Virus record (IMG/VR): IMGVR_UViG_3300020578_000058
Span: 1-64,000 of that record
DNA: 64,000 bases
Source: a virus
Strand: one strand, 5' to 3'
The notes beneath the pieces are model-generated. The model saw nothing but the letters and a program-made list of their open reading frames with translations, made no database searches and had not been told where the DNA came from. Position numbers and translations under genes: made by a program. Shown piece by piece: positions 25,401 to 34,231 of the stretch (positions within the stretch are counted from its first letter, which is position 1; every line of letters begins with the position of its first letter).

Positions 25401-25967
25401 GTGAGCCGCACCCACCGCACCGCACAGAACTATGTCAACTACCAAGAACGGGCTTCCGAGTTCGCGGTAGGTGATGTAGTCGTTCCCTTCGGCTATTGGC
25501 CGGGGGTGTCGGGCCGTATTGTGGCCTTGTGGCCCGCTATCGGCATGGCCGATGTGCAGTTCACGGGCGGGACAAAGCGGTATCCCGTCGAAGAACTGCA
25601 ACGCATTGACGCTGATGGCAATGCCAACCCCCCGCGCACCGATAGCGTGCCGGGGGGCAAGGGCACGGTGCCGGTTCCCACGACATCGCCCCCGCAGCGG
25701 GACGACATTGACGCGCTCGCCACGCGGGTCGCGCACGGCTTCGTGCGGAACGCGCTCTACTGGTCGGCGCCGGGGCGCAAGTACCGCTTGACCCGCTCCG
25801 AACAAGACGCAGGCTGCTACAACTGCCCGAAGTGTGACGACTCCCCCTTGCGCCGCACCGTGTACAAGCGCATGAACGGGGTGAGCGAGCGGTTGCTCGG
25901 CTGTCCCGCCTGTCTCTTTCTCATCAAGGAAGGGGACATTCTCGGGCACGACCGCGAGGGTGGGTGA
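25401..25967 (+). CDS. SH3-like plus zinc-ribbon protein
   Basis: 188 residues from the GTG at 25401. Residues 20-70 form an SH3-like barrel ('FAVGDVVVPFGYWPGVSGRIV'; 'RYPVEELQRID'). The C terminus is a treble or ribbon-type zinc site: Cys139, Cys142, Cys145 and Cys168, Cys171. 'ATRVAHGFVRNA' (107-118) resembles the recurring RVAAR helix. It ends four bases before the protease gene. Function unknown; probably a virion or assembly protein. Confidence 0.55.
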   Translation: MSRTHRTAQNYVNYQERASEFAVGDVVVPFGYWPGVSGRIVALWPAIGMADVQFTGGTKRYPVEELQRIDADGNANPPRTDSVPGGKGTVPVPTTSPPQRDDIDALATRVAHGFVRNALYWSAPGRKYRLTRSEQDAGCYNCPKCDDSPLRRTVYKRMNGVSERLLGCPACLFLIKEGDILGHDREGG

Positions 25968-25970
25968 CGC

Positions 25971-27446
25971 ATGGCTTTCATGAAGTACGCTCGCGCGCAG
26001 GTCATGCACCCCCGCATCACGGGGGCCGCGTGGCAGGGCATCCGTAAGCAGGCGTCGTCTGCCCCCACGGCGTCAAAGAACCTCGTGGCGCAAGCAGGCG
26101 AGATCCTCGGGGAGACTTTCTCCCCTGAGCGGTACTTGTTGACACACTGTTCGATTGTGGCAAGCGTCGATGTGGATACGGTGCCGAATGTGAAGTTGGG
26201 CACCGAGAAGGTCGGCTCCCGCACCGTCACGCGGAAGTGGGCCGACTACTACATCAAGCCAGAGTGCGCGCAGTTTGTGAACAACAACGGCGACTCGTGG
26301 TCCCGCGAAGTGCTCATGAAGTCGTTCCGCACCTTCATTGGGGCGCACAACTTCTTGGAGCATGTGCAAATCGAGGAGCAGTCGAAGGGCCGCATCATTG
26401 ACGCCGTGGCCCGCAACATTGGCCCTTCGGTCTATGTGGACATTCTCGTGGCGACCGACCGCAAGCACGCCCAACTCGTGCAGGACATTGAGAGCGGTAA
26501 GATGAGCACGCTCTCGATGGGCTGCTCCTGCGAGTTCACGCTTTGCTCTCAATGCGGGAATGTCGCGGTGGACGAGACGGACCTTTGCGAGCATGTGAAG
26601 TACTCCAAACTCAACACCTTCTTCGATGCCCGTGGGCAGCGGCGGGTCATTGCAGAACTGTGTGGGCACTCCTCTCACGGGGAAACGGGTGGGGTTCAAT
26701 TCATTGAGGCGTCTTGGGTCGCCGTTCCGGCCTTCGCAGGCGCGGTCATGCGGAACATCCTTGACCCCGGTTCCGTCTCGCCCGAGAAGGCCAAGCATTT
26801 CTCCGAGGTGCTATCGGCACCTCCTGCCGAGTGGGGCACCAACATCCTCCGCGCTGCGTCCGAGCACCGCACGGCGCAGCAGTTCGACTTCGGGGACGAG
26901 GGTGGCGACGAGGGTGGTGAAGGGGAGGGGGACACCAAACCCCCCGAGAAACCTTCCAGCCCTTTCGCGGACATGGAGGACGAACTCTACACGGCGGTCA
27001 AGAACCGCGTGAAAGAGCGGTTGGAGAAGGAACTGCGTGAGCAGAATGTCGAGAAGGCTCTCGACACCCCGACCGCCCCGAACGAGAGCGTCATCAAGGA
27101 AGCGGCTATAACCAAGGCCGCTGTGCAGAAGTTCGCCCGTGAAGCCCATGCCAAGAGCGTTGACACGCTTCTTCGGGTAGCATCCTCGGACGCTGCTTTC
27201 GTGGACGGGCTTGTGGAAATCGACCGTTCTTTTGGACTTCGCGTTCCACAGTCTGTCTATCGCACGGCCCTTACGGTAGGTGCGACCACGAACTACCTTT
27301 CTCCTGACGACTACTTCTGCGCCTGTCATAAGCAAGCGCGGAGGGTGCTCTCCCCTTCCGAACTTCGGGTCGCATACCGAATCGGCAACCTGCTCACCCG
27401 AAAGGGGAGCATTCACCCCCGCAACCGAGGACACAACCATGCGTGA
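25971..27446 (+). CDS. Probable prohead maturation protease
   Basis: 491 residues. The first half fits T4 gp21-like and related prohead serine proteases: a His in 'TFIGAHNFLEHVQ' (121-133), 'GRIIDAVARNIG', 'VYVDILVATDRKHA' and a Ser in 'STLSMGCSCEF' (179-189). It carries an extra Cys-rich insertion ('LCSQCGNVAVDETDLCEH') that could bind zinc. The second half is acidic, then helical, and may be scaffold-like. Position (scaffold, protease, scaffold, capsid) supports the call. These enzymes remove scaffold and clip capsid proteins before DNA packaging. Confidence 0.7.
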   Translation: MAFMKYARAQVMHPRITGAAWQGIRKQASSAPTASKNLVAQAGEILGETFSPERYLLTHCSIVASVDVDTVPNVKLGTEKVGSRTVTRKWADYYIKPECAQFVNNNGDSWSREVLMKSFRTFIGAHNFLEHVQIEEQSKGRIIDAVARNIGPSVYVDILVATDRKHAQLVQDIESGKMSTLSMGCSCEFTLCSQCGNVAVDETDLCEHVKYSKLNTFFDARGQRRVIAELCGHSSHGETGGVQFIEASWVAVPAFAGAVMRNILDPGSVSPEKAKHFSEVLSAPPAEWGTNILRAASEHRTAQQFDFGDEGGDEGGEGEGDTKPPEKPSSPFADMEDELYTAVKNRVKERLEKELREQNVEKALDTPTAPNESVIKEAAITKAAVQKFAREAHAKSVDTLLRVASSDAAFVDGLVEIDRSFGLRVPQSVYRTALTVGATTNYLSPDDYFCACHKQARRVLSPSELRVAYRIGNLLTRKGSIHPRNRGHNHA

Positions 27447-29022
27447 GCGTCTGACTTGGAAGCGCGGCGGGGCTCTCAATGCTCCCCCGCGCCGTGCTTC
27501 TGCCCACCCCGCCTACCCCGACGAGGGTGCCGCCTCCCCGGCTTACCAGCCCGACCCCGAGGCCGACGCCTACGAGAACGGCAATCCTTCTGCGTGGGCC
27601 GAAGACCCGAACCCCGGCCCGTACCCGCAGTCGGCGCACCCCTCGTACCCCGACGAGGGGCCTGCCTCTCCCGCCTACATCGCCAAGCAGGGCAGCGTTG
27701 CCCTCGCCTTGGAGCGCAAGGCCGCCAAGTGCGTTCGCCTCGCTTCGGCCATGCTCGGGCCGACCGCTTCGCAGCACGAAGTCGAGAGCCAAGCGTTCGC
27801 GTTCATGGACATGAGCGAGCGCGCCCTCCAAGCCTCCCTCTCCCGTCTCGCGCAGCAGGACGAGGAGGAGCAGCAGGACGCCGAGGAGCAGCAGGCCGAG
27901 GAGCAGGCCAAGAAGGCCGCCCTCCGTCGCCGCGCGCAGCAGGCCAAGAAGGACGCCGAGGAGCAGCAGGCCGAGGAGCAGCAGGCCGAGGAGCAGCAGG
28001 AGGTCAAGGGTGGCAAGAAGGCCGCTCTCGCCAAGGCTGCTTACTTGCGCCGCCTCGCGCAGCAGATTGAGGAAGAAGTCGAGGAGGAGGTCGAGGACGA
28101 CGACTCCGACGAGGACGAGGACGAGGCGCAGCAGGAGAAGGGAGCCAAGAAGGCTTCCGTTCTTGACGCCCGCCTTGCCCGCATCGAGCGCCTCCTGACC
28201 GCTGGCGTTCCCGGCATGTTCATGCAGCACAACATGGCGCAGCAGAAGTCTCCCGAGGAGGCCATGTTTGAGGCCATGCAGGACGAGGCCATGCAGGACG
28301 AGGCGCAGTCCTTGGAGGAGATGCTCTTGGAGGAGATGCAGGACGAGGCGCAGCAGGACGAGGCGCAGCAGGACGAGGCGCAGTCCTTGGAGGAGATGCT
28401 CTTGGAGGAGATGCAGGACGAGGCGCAGCAGGCCCCCAAGCCCTTCGGCATGATGGCCGAGCAACTTGCCATGCAGGGCGACAACGCTGGCCCGATGGTC
28501 GAGTCCATGCGGCACAACATGGCGCAGCAGGCTCCCATTGAGGCGCAGTTGGCCGAGATGCTCCAAGAGGAGGGCATGGCCGGTGTGCTTGGTGCCGAGT
28601 ACGCGGACGAAGCCGAAGCCATGCTCGTTGACCCGAGCGGCGACGACTACATCGGCGCAGACGGGATGCTCGTTGACCCGAGCGGGGACAACTACGACGA
28701 CGGCATGGTGGCCGACCCGATGGGCCTCATGGGTGACGGCGGCAACGAGGACGACGCCATTCTTGCGTCCCTCTTTGGTGGCGAGGCCATGAAGTACGCC
28801 AAGAAGGGTCAGCAGGGCCATGCCGACGCCGAGGCGCAGGAGGAGGAGCAGGAAGCCGACGAGCCCAAGAAGGGCCAGCAGAAGGCCGCTGCCCTTCGCC
28901 CGCAGCCCCGCAAGGCGTCCACGGGTGCCACCCGCCTCGGGGGCATCACGAAGGAGGCTGCCGAGGTTGGCGACCTGTCGAAGTTGTGGGAGTCGGCCCC
29001 CGATGTGAGCAAGTACTTCTAA
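27439..29022 (+). CDS. Acidic repeat-rich scaffold / prohead core protein
   Basis: 527 residues from the ATG at 27439, overlapping the protease 3' end by 8 bp. After a Pro/Tyr-rich start with two 'YPDEGxASPAY' copies, the chain is dominated by Glu, Gln, Ala, Asp: repeats such as 'LEEMLLEEMQDEAQQ' (twice) and 'MLVDPSGD' (twice). A helical 'AKKAALRRRAQQAKKDAEEQQ' section (split) precedes it. The end 'DLSKLWESAPDVSKYF' looks like a conserved capsid-binding tail. The composition and the position before the capsid genes indicate scaffold. A strong terminator follows. Confidence 0.65.
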   Translation: MRERLTWKRGGALNAPPRRASAHPAYPDEGAASPAYQPDPEADAYENGNPSAWAEDPNPGPYPQSAHPSYPDEGPASPAYIAKQGSVALALERKAAKCVRLASAMLGPTASQHEVESQAFAFMDMSERALQASLSRLAQQDEEEQQDAEEQQAEEQAKKAALRRRAQQAKKDAEEQQAEEQQAEEQQEVKGGKKAALAKAAYLRRLAQQIEEEVEEEVEDDDSDEDEDEAQQEKGAKKASVLDARLARIERLLTAGVPGMFMQHNMAQQKSPEEAMFEAMQDEAMQDEAQSLEEMLLEEMQDEAQQDEAQQDEAQSLEEMLLEEMQDEAQQAPKPFGMMAEQLAMQGDNAGPMVESMRHNMAQQAPIEAQLAEMLQEEGMAGVLGAEYADEAEAMLVDPSGDDYIGADGMLVDPSGDNYDDGMVADPMGLMGDGGNEDDAILASLFGGEAMKYAKKGQQGHADAEAQEEEQEADEPKKGQQKAAALRPQPRKASTGATRLGGITKEAAEVGDLSKLWESAPDVSKYF

Positions 29023-29048
29023 CCCCTGACGGGGGGAGAAGTCCCTGA

Positions 29049-29091
29049 CGGGGGGCGGGAGGCACAACCTCTCGCCCCCCGGTTCGTTTTT
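29049..29091 (+). terminator. Strong intrinsic terminator after scaffold gene
   Basis: A 14-bp stem with one G-U pair (29049-29062 with 29068-29081), loop CACAA, then GTTCGTTTTT. Two direct copies of CCCTGACGGGGGG lie just upstream (29026 and 29043 regions). It separates the protease/scaffold unit from the capsid unit. Confidence 0.9.
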
Positions 29092-29255
29092 GGCACCCAC
29101 TTCCGTCAATAGTGAGTGCATACCAACCCGCATGGGTACAGCCGCAAACTTCTTTGGAAGGGTGTGGTTGCGGGTTGGGGGGCAGTTCCGCTCACCGCTC
29201 TGATTTCGGCAACACCCCATCCCTGTAAACAGGGAGCAACGCCAAGAGGTTCATC
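29092..29255 (+). promoter_or_regulatory. Leader of the capsid operon
   Basis: 164 bases without a credible gene. TCCGTCAATA at 29102-29111 is repeated exactly at 44446-44455, upstream of another isolated virion gene, and may be part of a promoter. A small hairpin CCCTGTAAACAGGG (29221-29234) lies just before the AGAGG ribosome site of the next gene and could influence its translation. Confidence 0.35.
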
Positions 29256-29969
29256 ATGGCTATGCTTGGACAGGCGAGTGGTGGGTTTACGGAGTCGTCC
29301 TCGGCTTTGCGCTTGCTGCATGTCGGCATTCGCAACACGAACGCCATCCTCACGGACGACGCCTTCACCCAGACCAACCCGCCCATCATCACCACCGCTT
29401 CCACCATCTCCGACACCGTGGACACCTCGGTTCTCGGCGTTCTGTCCGGCTCGGTCGCCATTGCGCGCCCCGACCAAGGCAGCAACTATGTTGGTGGCCC
29501 CGGCTCCTCGACCCTCATCACCGTAGGCGGTGGTGGCGGTACGGCATCCACGGCGTCCGCGACGAGCCTCCCGCGCAACTACACGCCGGTCGGCTTGTTC
29601 ATCAACAACGCCGTTGGCAACGCCTACGAGAACACCCCCGGCCCCGCGTCGGGCCTCGGCCCGTATGTGTCGGCAATGGGCACCTACGCCTCGCAGTTGT
29701 ACGAGACGCAGGCCCTCGCCGCCATCGGCGCAATCGCTGCCGGTGGCGACCTCCCGTACATCTCGGGTGTCGCGCTCATCGCTTCGTTGAACGGCTACCT
29801 CATGCCCGCTCGGGTGTGGACGGGTGCCGCCGACGCGAGCGCCGACCTCGTGACGACCGCCCTTCAGTCCGCCGTCTTGAACTCGGCTGGCGCCTCTACC
29901 ACCATCGCGATTCTTCGGATGCCTGCTGACAGCACGCAGCCCGAGATCGTGTTCGACCAGCGCATCTGA
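29256..29969 (+). CDS. Capsid-associated (decoration-type) protein
   Basis: 237 residues; ATG 29256 with AGAGG upstream. The sequence is rich in Gly, Ser, Thr and Ala with a Gly-rich loop ('VGGGGGTASTASATS') and a hydrophobic C-terminal half. It is the first gene of a two-gene unit with the major capsid protein, set off by terminators on both sides, so it should be made in large amounts. A head decoration or minor capsid protein is most likely, but no family is recognised. Confidence 0.55.
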   Translation: MAMLGQASGGFTESSSALRLLHVGIRNTNAILTDDAFTQTNPPIITTASTISDTVDTSVLGVLSGSVAIARPDQGSNYVGGPGSSTLITVGGGGGTASTASATSLPRNYTPVGLFINNAVGNAYENTPGPASGLGPYVSAMGTYASQLYETQALAAIGAIAAGGDLPYISGVALIASLNGYLMPARVWTGAADASADLVTTALQSAVLNSAGASTTIAILRMPADSTQPEIVFDQRI

Positions 29970-29984
29970 CGGGAGGGCACGAGC

Positions 29985-30860
29985 ATGTCTGTCAACAACA
30001 GCGTCAAGCAGAAGTTGATCTCGGAGTACATCAACACTCCGCAGGGTCGCGCCAAGTTGGCCGCGTCGATGACGCAGCCGCTCCGTCTGCGCCGTGACTA
30101 CATGGCGGTTGGTCGCAAGACCTTCCTCGTGGAGCAACTGCCGGACGGCGCGCTGCCGATCTACGACAAGGATCCCGATGTGACCGCGTTCGTGGTCGGT
30201 GAGGAGGGCGAGAACATCGTCGCCATCACCAAGCCCCGCCGCGTCATCTTCCCCCTGTTTGAGATCGCGTCCAACCCCGAGATCCCCCTCACGCAAATCA
30301 AGGAGCGTCGGTTCGACCTCATTGAGCGCGCACAGGACTTGGCTCGGGCGCAGATCCAAGCAGCCGAGGACGAGCGGGTGTTCTCCGTTCTCGACGCCAT
30401 CGCCACCAACGGCTTCGACTCGGTTTCGGGGCAGTTCAACCCCGACATCCCGGTTGTCGCCCCCATCAGCGGTGCCGTCCTCGCGGACGCCTACGCCGAG
30501 ATCGAGCGGAACGACCTCCGCGTTGCCCGCGTGTTCATGAACGCTCGGGACTACGCGGACCTCCGCAAGTTCGGTCGGGACATCCTCGACATCGAGAGCC
30601 AGCGCGAGTTGCTCAAGACGGGCCTCATGGGCACGCTTTGGGGCGCGCAGATCATCGTGTCGCGTCTCGTCCCGGTCGGCACGGTCTATGTCTGCTGCGA
30701 GCCCGAGATGTTCGGTCGGATGCCCGTCCGTACCGAGTTGACCGTGCTCTCTGCCGACGACCCGAAGGCCCGCACCATCGGCTTCTCCGTGTTCGAGAAC
30801 ATCGGTATCGGGGCCTACAACCCGAAGGGCCTCACGCGGTTGACCATCACCCGCGCGTAA
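29985..30860 (+). CDS. Major capsid protein (HK97 fold)
   Basis: 291 residues; GGGAGGG upstream of ATG 29985. The pattern is that of short HK97-fold capsid proteins: an N-terminal arm, then 'ITKPRRVIFPLFEIASNPEIP' region (part), the spine helix 'RFDLIERAQDLARAQIQAAEDERVF' (part), and the A-domain 'DLRVARVFMNARDYADLRKFG' leading to 'GLMGTLWGAQIIVSRLVPVG', as in many marine and actino-phage capsids. The gene is followed by a near-perfect terminator, fitting a very abundant product. Confidence 0.9.
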   Translation: MSVNNSVKQKLISEYINTPQGRAKLAASMTQPLRLRRDYMAVGRKTFLVEQLPDGALPIYDKDPDVTAFVVGEEGENIVAITKPRRVIFPLFEIASNPEIPLTQIKERRFDLIERAQDLARAQIQAAEDERVFSVLDAIATNGFDSVSGQFNPDIPVVAPISGAVLADAYAEIERNDLRVARVFMNARDYADLRKFGRDILDIESQRELLKTGLMGTLWGAQIIVSRLVPVGTVYVCCEPEMFGRMPVRTELTVLSADDPKARTIGFSVFENIGIGAYNPKGLTRLTITRA

Positions 30861-30882
30861 GCCTCCTACCGGGGTTTCCTGC

Positions 30883-30921
30883 AAGGCCGCACACCGCGAG
30901 GTGTGCGGCCTTCGCACTTTT
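30883..30921 (+). terminator. Strong terminator after major capsid gene
   Basis: A perfect stem of at least 12 bp (AGGCCGCACACC at 30884-30895 with GGTGTGCGGCCT at 30900-30911), loop GCGA, followed by TCGCACTTTT. The bases up to 31021 then hold only a weak GGGGGTGG/CACCTCC hairpin near the next ribosome site. Confidence 0.93.
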
Positions 30922-31021
30922 GGGGTGGCAGCGGTGGCGCATTTCCGGCACATTGTTGGGGGGCGGTAGCCCTTCGATACTCAAAGGGGGTGGTACACAC
31001 CTCCTTGTCGAGTAGGCCCAC

Positions 31022-32335
31022 ATGAACCGCACCGCAGCCGAAGAAGTTCGTCTCGTCGCCTACTTCGGCAAGACGCCCGACCCCACGCCTTCGGCCAAGT
31101 CCCGCTACGAGTGGGAACTTGCCGGGGACGACGCGCTCACCCCTGCCGCCGAAGCCGCTCTCGTGGACAACTTGCGGAAGCGCATCTTTGGGCAGCGCAC
31201 CGTGGGGCTCGTGGTTCGCATTCCCTTGTTCGGGAAGTCTCCCGTTTCGTTCTCGGGGCTGACCCTGCAAGACCTTCCGAAGAAGTTGCAGGGTGAGGTG
31301 TCGAACCTCGTTGCACCTTCGGGGGGTTCGCGCACCGTGAGCCACCCCAACCCCACGAACCTTCCCGAAGCCCCGCAAGGCACCATGCTCCGCGAGTTCG
31401 CGGCACCTGCGCCCGACCCCGACAGCCTCACCTCGCGCACCACGAAGTTGGCGGCGGGCCTCCCTCACGGCTCTCCTCTGCGCCGGTTCCTCGTGGCGAC
31501 CGTGAAGGCTGCGTGCCCCGGTCACCTTGGGAACCCCATGCAGACCCCGCCGCAGTTGAGCCGCGCAAGCGCGCCGGGCGTGTCGTGCGGTTCCTGCACC
31601 TACTTCTGCCCGACCCGCAATGTCTGCAAGGCGTTCGGGGACTTCCCGGTGTCCGCTGACATGGTGTGTGCGGCATGGCAGGCCGAGGGCGAAGCAGGCA
31701 TGGGCCAGCCTTCCGAGTTCGGGCTGCTCACGGCGTCCACAAAGAGAATGGCAAAGGGCACCCCCCGCTCCTTCTTGGAGCAGAACCCGACCGCACAGGT
31801 CGAGGTCATGCCCGAAGCAGGTATCACCGTCATTCGGTACAACGGCGCCAAGTCGGGCAAGCCCGCCGCAGCCGTCTACTCGGGCAAGAGCGACAGCCCC
31901 TTGTGGGACTACTTCTTCGGGTCCGAGAGTGCCCGCGAGCAGTACATTGCCGACCAAGTGGAAAAGAGCAAGGCCGCCATGTCTGCTCGGCAAGAGCGGG
32001 CACAGGCCAAGCGGGACTTCCAACACGGCTTGAAGGACGGCGACATTCTCTATTCGTCGTGGGGCTACGACCAAACGAACATCAACTTCTACGAGGTCGT
32101 CGGCGTCGTCGGCAAGCAGGTGCTTATCCGCGAAGTCGAGTCGAAGGCCGTCCGACACGAGCGCGGCGCTGACTATGTGGTGCCGGTCCCCGGTCGATAC
32201 ACGGGTGCGGTCTTGAAGAAAATCCCGCAGAAGGGCTACCGCGACCAAGCGTATGTGAAGGTGACCACCTCGCAGAACGCCTACCCGTGGGACGGCAAGC
32301 CCAAGTACGAGACGGCAGGGGGCTTCGGCCACTAA
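31022..32335 (+). CDS. Cys-cluster virion-type protein
   Basis: 437 residues from ATG 31022. A middle motif 'CGSCTYFCPTRNVCKAF' (around residues 188-204) followed by another Cys ('MVCAAW') resembles iron-sulfur or zinc clusters with Cys-x-x-Cys...Cys...Cys spacing, and is related to the motif in the 10479 gene. The C-terminal 100 residues ('GDILYSSWGYDQTNINFYEVV', 'YVVPVPG', 'AYPWDGKPKYET') are a conserved small domain known from phage and plasmid proteins of unknown function. Possibly a structural protein with a bound metal. Confidence 0.5.
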   Translation: MNRTAAEEVRLVAYFGKTPDPTPSAKSRYEWELAGDDALTPAAEAALVDNLRKRIFGQRTVGLVVRIPLFGKSPVSFSGLTLQDLPKKLQGEVSNLVAPSGGSRTVSHPNPTNLPEAPQGTMLREFAAPAPDPDSLTSRTTKLAAGLPHGSPLRRFLVATVKAACPGHLGNPMQTPPQLSRASAPGVSCGSCTYFCPTRNVCKAFGDFPVSADMVCAAWQAEGEAGMGQPSEFGLLTASTKRMAKGTPRSFLEQNPTAQVEVMPEAGITVIRYNGAKSGKPAAAVYSGKSDSPLWDYFFGSESAREQYIADQVEKSKAAMSARQERAQAKRDFQHGLKDGDILYSSWGYDQTNINFYEVVGVVGKQVLIREVESKAVRHERGADYVVPVPGRYTGAVLKKIPQKGYRDQAYVKVTTSQNAYPWDGKPKYETAGGFGH

Positions 32336-32379
32336 CCTTCCGCGTGGGTAGGGTGGTCCCGTAGGGGGGGGCGTGGAAG

Positions 32380-32979
32380 GTGCTGATCGCCGTTTCGGGA
32401 AACATCGGGGCTGGAAAGTCTACTCTCGCCAAAGCCTTATGTGAGCGAGGTGGGCTTCACCTCATTCCCGAGCCGGTTGAGGACAACCCCTACCTCGCGG
32501 ACTTCTACGCCGACCCTGTGCGGTGGGCGTACCACGCGCAGACCTTCATTATGGCCGTCCGGCATGAGCAACAGAAGCGGGCACACGATTTCTCCCGGTC
32601 GGGGACTTCGTGCTTGCTCGACAGGTGCTTGCACGAGGACCGCATCTTCGCAGCCGTGGCCCGCGACAAGGGGTATTTGGCCCCAAGGGAGTGGAACACC
32701 TACGCGACCTTGCACCGGGCGTTGCTCGCGTCGGCGCCGCCTCCCGAAGTAGTGGTTTACCTTCGCACCACGCCCGAGGTCGCGCAGTCCCGTATCTCGC
32801 TACGGGGCCGCACCGAAGAAGCGACCATCCCGCTCGACTACCTCGCGGCGCTTCACGCCGAGTACGAGCAATGGGCCGAGAGCATGGAACTCACGACCCG
32901 CGTGCTCGTCGTGGACGCTTCGGAGAACTTTGCTGACGCCGACGCCGTGTGGGCCGAGGTTCAAGCCTTCCGGTTGTAG
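32380..32979 (+). CDS. Deoxynucleoside kinase
   Basis: 199 residues from the GTG at 32380. It phosphorylates deoxynucleosides to feed phage DNA synthesis. P-loop 'GNIGAGKST' at 7-15, the substrate-binding 'LDRCLHED' (80-87), a hydrophobic core and the lid region 'RISLRGRTEE' (138-147) followed by 'YLAALHAEYEQW' are those of the dCK/dGK/dNK family. The GGGTAGGGT at 32347-32354 is a possible promoter. The 3' end overlaps the convergent gene by 19 bp. Confidence 0.9.
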   Translation: MLIAVSGNIGAGKSTLAKALCERGGLHLIPEPVEDNPYLADFYADPVRWAYHAQTFIMAVRHEQQKRAHDFSRSGTSCLLDRCLHEDRIFAAVARDKGYLAPREWNTYATLHRALLASAPPPEVVVYLRTTPEVAQSRISLRGRTEEATIPLDYLAALHAEYEQWAESMELTTRVLVVDASENFADADAVWAEVQAFRL

Positions 32980-33476
32980 CGGGCGAGCAGGGCGCGCACG
33001 GCTTCTTCGTCCGAAGCGTTCTCAATGGCGTTCGCCAAGTCGTCGTCCCCTTCTTCGGGTTCGGGTTCCATGCCCCCATCCTCGTCCATGCCCCCATCTT
33101 CGTTGTCGAGTTCGTCCTCCTCGTAGTAGGCGAACCTGTCCTCCAAGACAGGTTCTTCGACGGGAAGCGGGGTCAAGGGTGCCGGGGGTGCTGCGGGCCT
33201 CGGAGCCGCGACCACGGGCTGCGCCGGAAGCAGGGCCAACAACCCCTTCAATGCGGCCACCTCTCCTGCAAGGAAGTCGGCACGGCTCTGCACCTTCTTG
33301 CGAAGGCTTTCCACCTCGTCGTGGATTGCCTTCACGCGCCCTGCGGCGTCCTGTTCAACCTCTGCGATTTTGGTGTCGAACTGTGCTTTGAGCGTGTCGA
33401 ACTGCTGCGGCAGCGCGCCGCGCTCTTGCGTCAAGAGGTTGATTTGCTCGGTCAGGTAGGCGCGAAGGTCGGTCAT
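32961..33476 (-). CDS. Coiled-coil protein with acidic tail
   Basis: 171 residues. Residues 1-75 are a continuous amphipathic coiled coil; 80-105 is Pro/Ala-rich; 110-150 is strongly acidic (Asp/Glu/Gly); the end is a short helix 'EEAVRALLARYNR'. The start ATG at 33476 follows the upstream gene by 3 bases, so the three minus-strand genes 34022 to 32961 form one operon. Scaffold-like or chaperone-like by appearance; function unknown. Confidence 0.55.
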   Translation of the reverse strand: MTDLRAYLTEQINLLTQERGALPQQFDTLKAQFDTKIAEVEQDAAGRVKAIHDEVESLRKKVQSRADFLAGEVAALKGLLALLPAQPVVAAPRPAAPPAPLTPLPVEEPVLEDRFAYYEEDELDNEDGGMDEDGGMEPEPEEGDDDLANAIENASDEEAVRALLARYNRKA

Positions 33477-33479
33477 GGG

Positions 33480-33848
33480 CTAACACACTCCCGGTTTCAC
33501 GAACGATACCCGTAGCCCGGCCCCCGCCCCTCCCCCGGTGTCGCTGAACAAGTCCACCTCTTGTTCTGCGCTAATTGTGAGCGATGTCAAGGGCTCCGTT
33601 CCCTGCATGACCCCGTAGAGCACAATGGCGTCCGAGAGGTACGAGGGGACGGTCACGGTGTAAGCGAACCGCCCCGTGTCTCCCGGCACCGCCGTCATTG
33701 GAGTCGCGGGGGGCACGAGCACCGTCTTGACGCCGTTCACGAAGTAGAAGGCATAGATAGTCGGGTCGGCGGGCACAACGGGATCTCCGGCCCCGTCGAG
33801 GAACAGGACCGTGAAAGTGAACGGTTGACCAATGACCGCCTTCGCCAT
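33480..33848 (-). CDS. Ig-like beta-sandwich protein
   Basis: 122 residues; second gene of the minus-strand operon. The pattern 'FTFTVLFLDGAGDPVVP' followed by strands 'YAFYFVNGVKTVLVPP' and 'GRFAYTVTVPSYLSDA' fits an immunoglobulin-like virion domain. A Gly-rich linker leads to a short C-terminal strand. The same kind of domain opens the gene at 45570. Probably virion surface. Confidence 0.5.
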   Translation of the reverse strand: MAKAVIGQPFTFTVLFLDGAGDPVVPADPTIYAFYFVNGVKTVLVPPATPMTAVPGDTGRFAYTVTVPSYLSDAIVLYGVMQGTEPLTSLTISAEQEVDLFSDTGGGAGAGLRVSFVKPGVC

Positions 33849-33854
33849 GTTGGG

Positions 33855-34022
33855 TCAGTCCTTCTTGGCGCGGGCTTCCCACGCGGCCTTCGGCACCCAA
33901 GTCGCACCGTCCCACACCATGCCGTCGCGCTCCTCACCCACCGCTACGGAAGGCGCGTGGAGGTTCGGAAGGCTCGTTGACTTCGGGGCCGTGACGGACA
34001 CGCTGCGCTTCAAGAAGGCCAT
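33855..34022 (-). CDS. Small protein with 'MVWDGATWVP' motif
   Basis: 55 residues, first gene of the minus-strand operon. The start ATG at 34022 has AAAGGAG six bases upstream. A Pro/Ser-rich N terminus is followed by 'DGMVWDGATWVPKAAWEARAKKD' (23 residues, positions 33-55; key residues the two Trp-containing turns), a motif of small beta-hairpin domains often found on phage structural proteins. Confidence 0.6.
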   Translation of the reverse strand: MAFLKRSVSVTAPKSTSLPNLHAPSVAVGEERDGMVWDGATWVPKAAWEARAKKD

Positions 34023-34231
34023 GTTCTACTCCTTTCCGACTACGGGAGCATAGCACCGCTACCGGCACAAAAACTTCTGCGGTTGCCCGCCTATGCAACC
34101 CTATATGGGCAAGGGCACCACGGCACGGGCCGCTCAACCTACGACACGATCCGTGCGAGTGTCCACCCCTCCTCCCGTCGCGCTTTCCCCTCGGGCTTCG
34201 CTCACACAATTCCTCCCAAGAGGTAGTCCAC
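34023..34231. promoter_or_regulatory. Divergent regulatory region with dyad
   Basis: 209 bases between the minus-strand operon and the fibre gene. On the minus strand a TATGCT at 34052-34047 is well placed as -10 for the 34022 start. A dyad GGTTGC...GCAACC (34081-34086 and 34095-34100) could be an operator. GCCTATGCA at 34090-34098 is also found at 20932-20940, just before the topoisomerase fusion gene. No gene is seen here. Confidence 0.35.

Noticed and set aside
29133-29204. 23-codon frame in the capsid leader
   Set aside because: No ribosome site and no sensible protein pattern.
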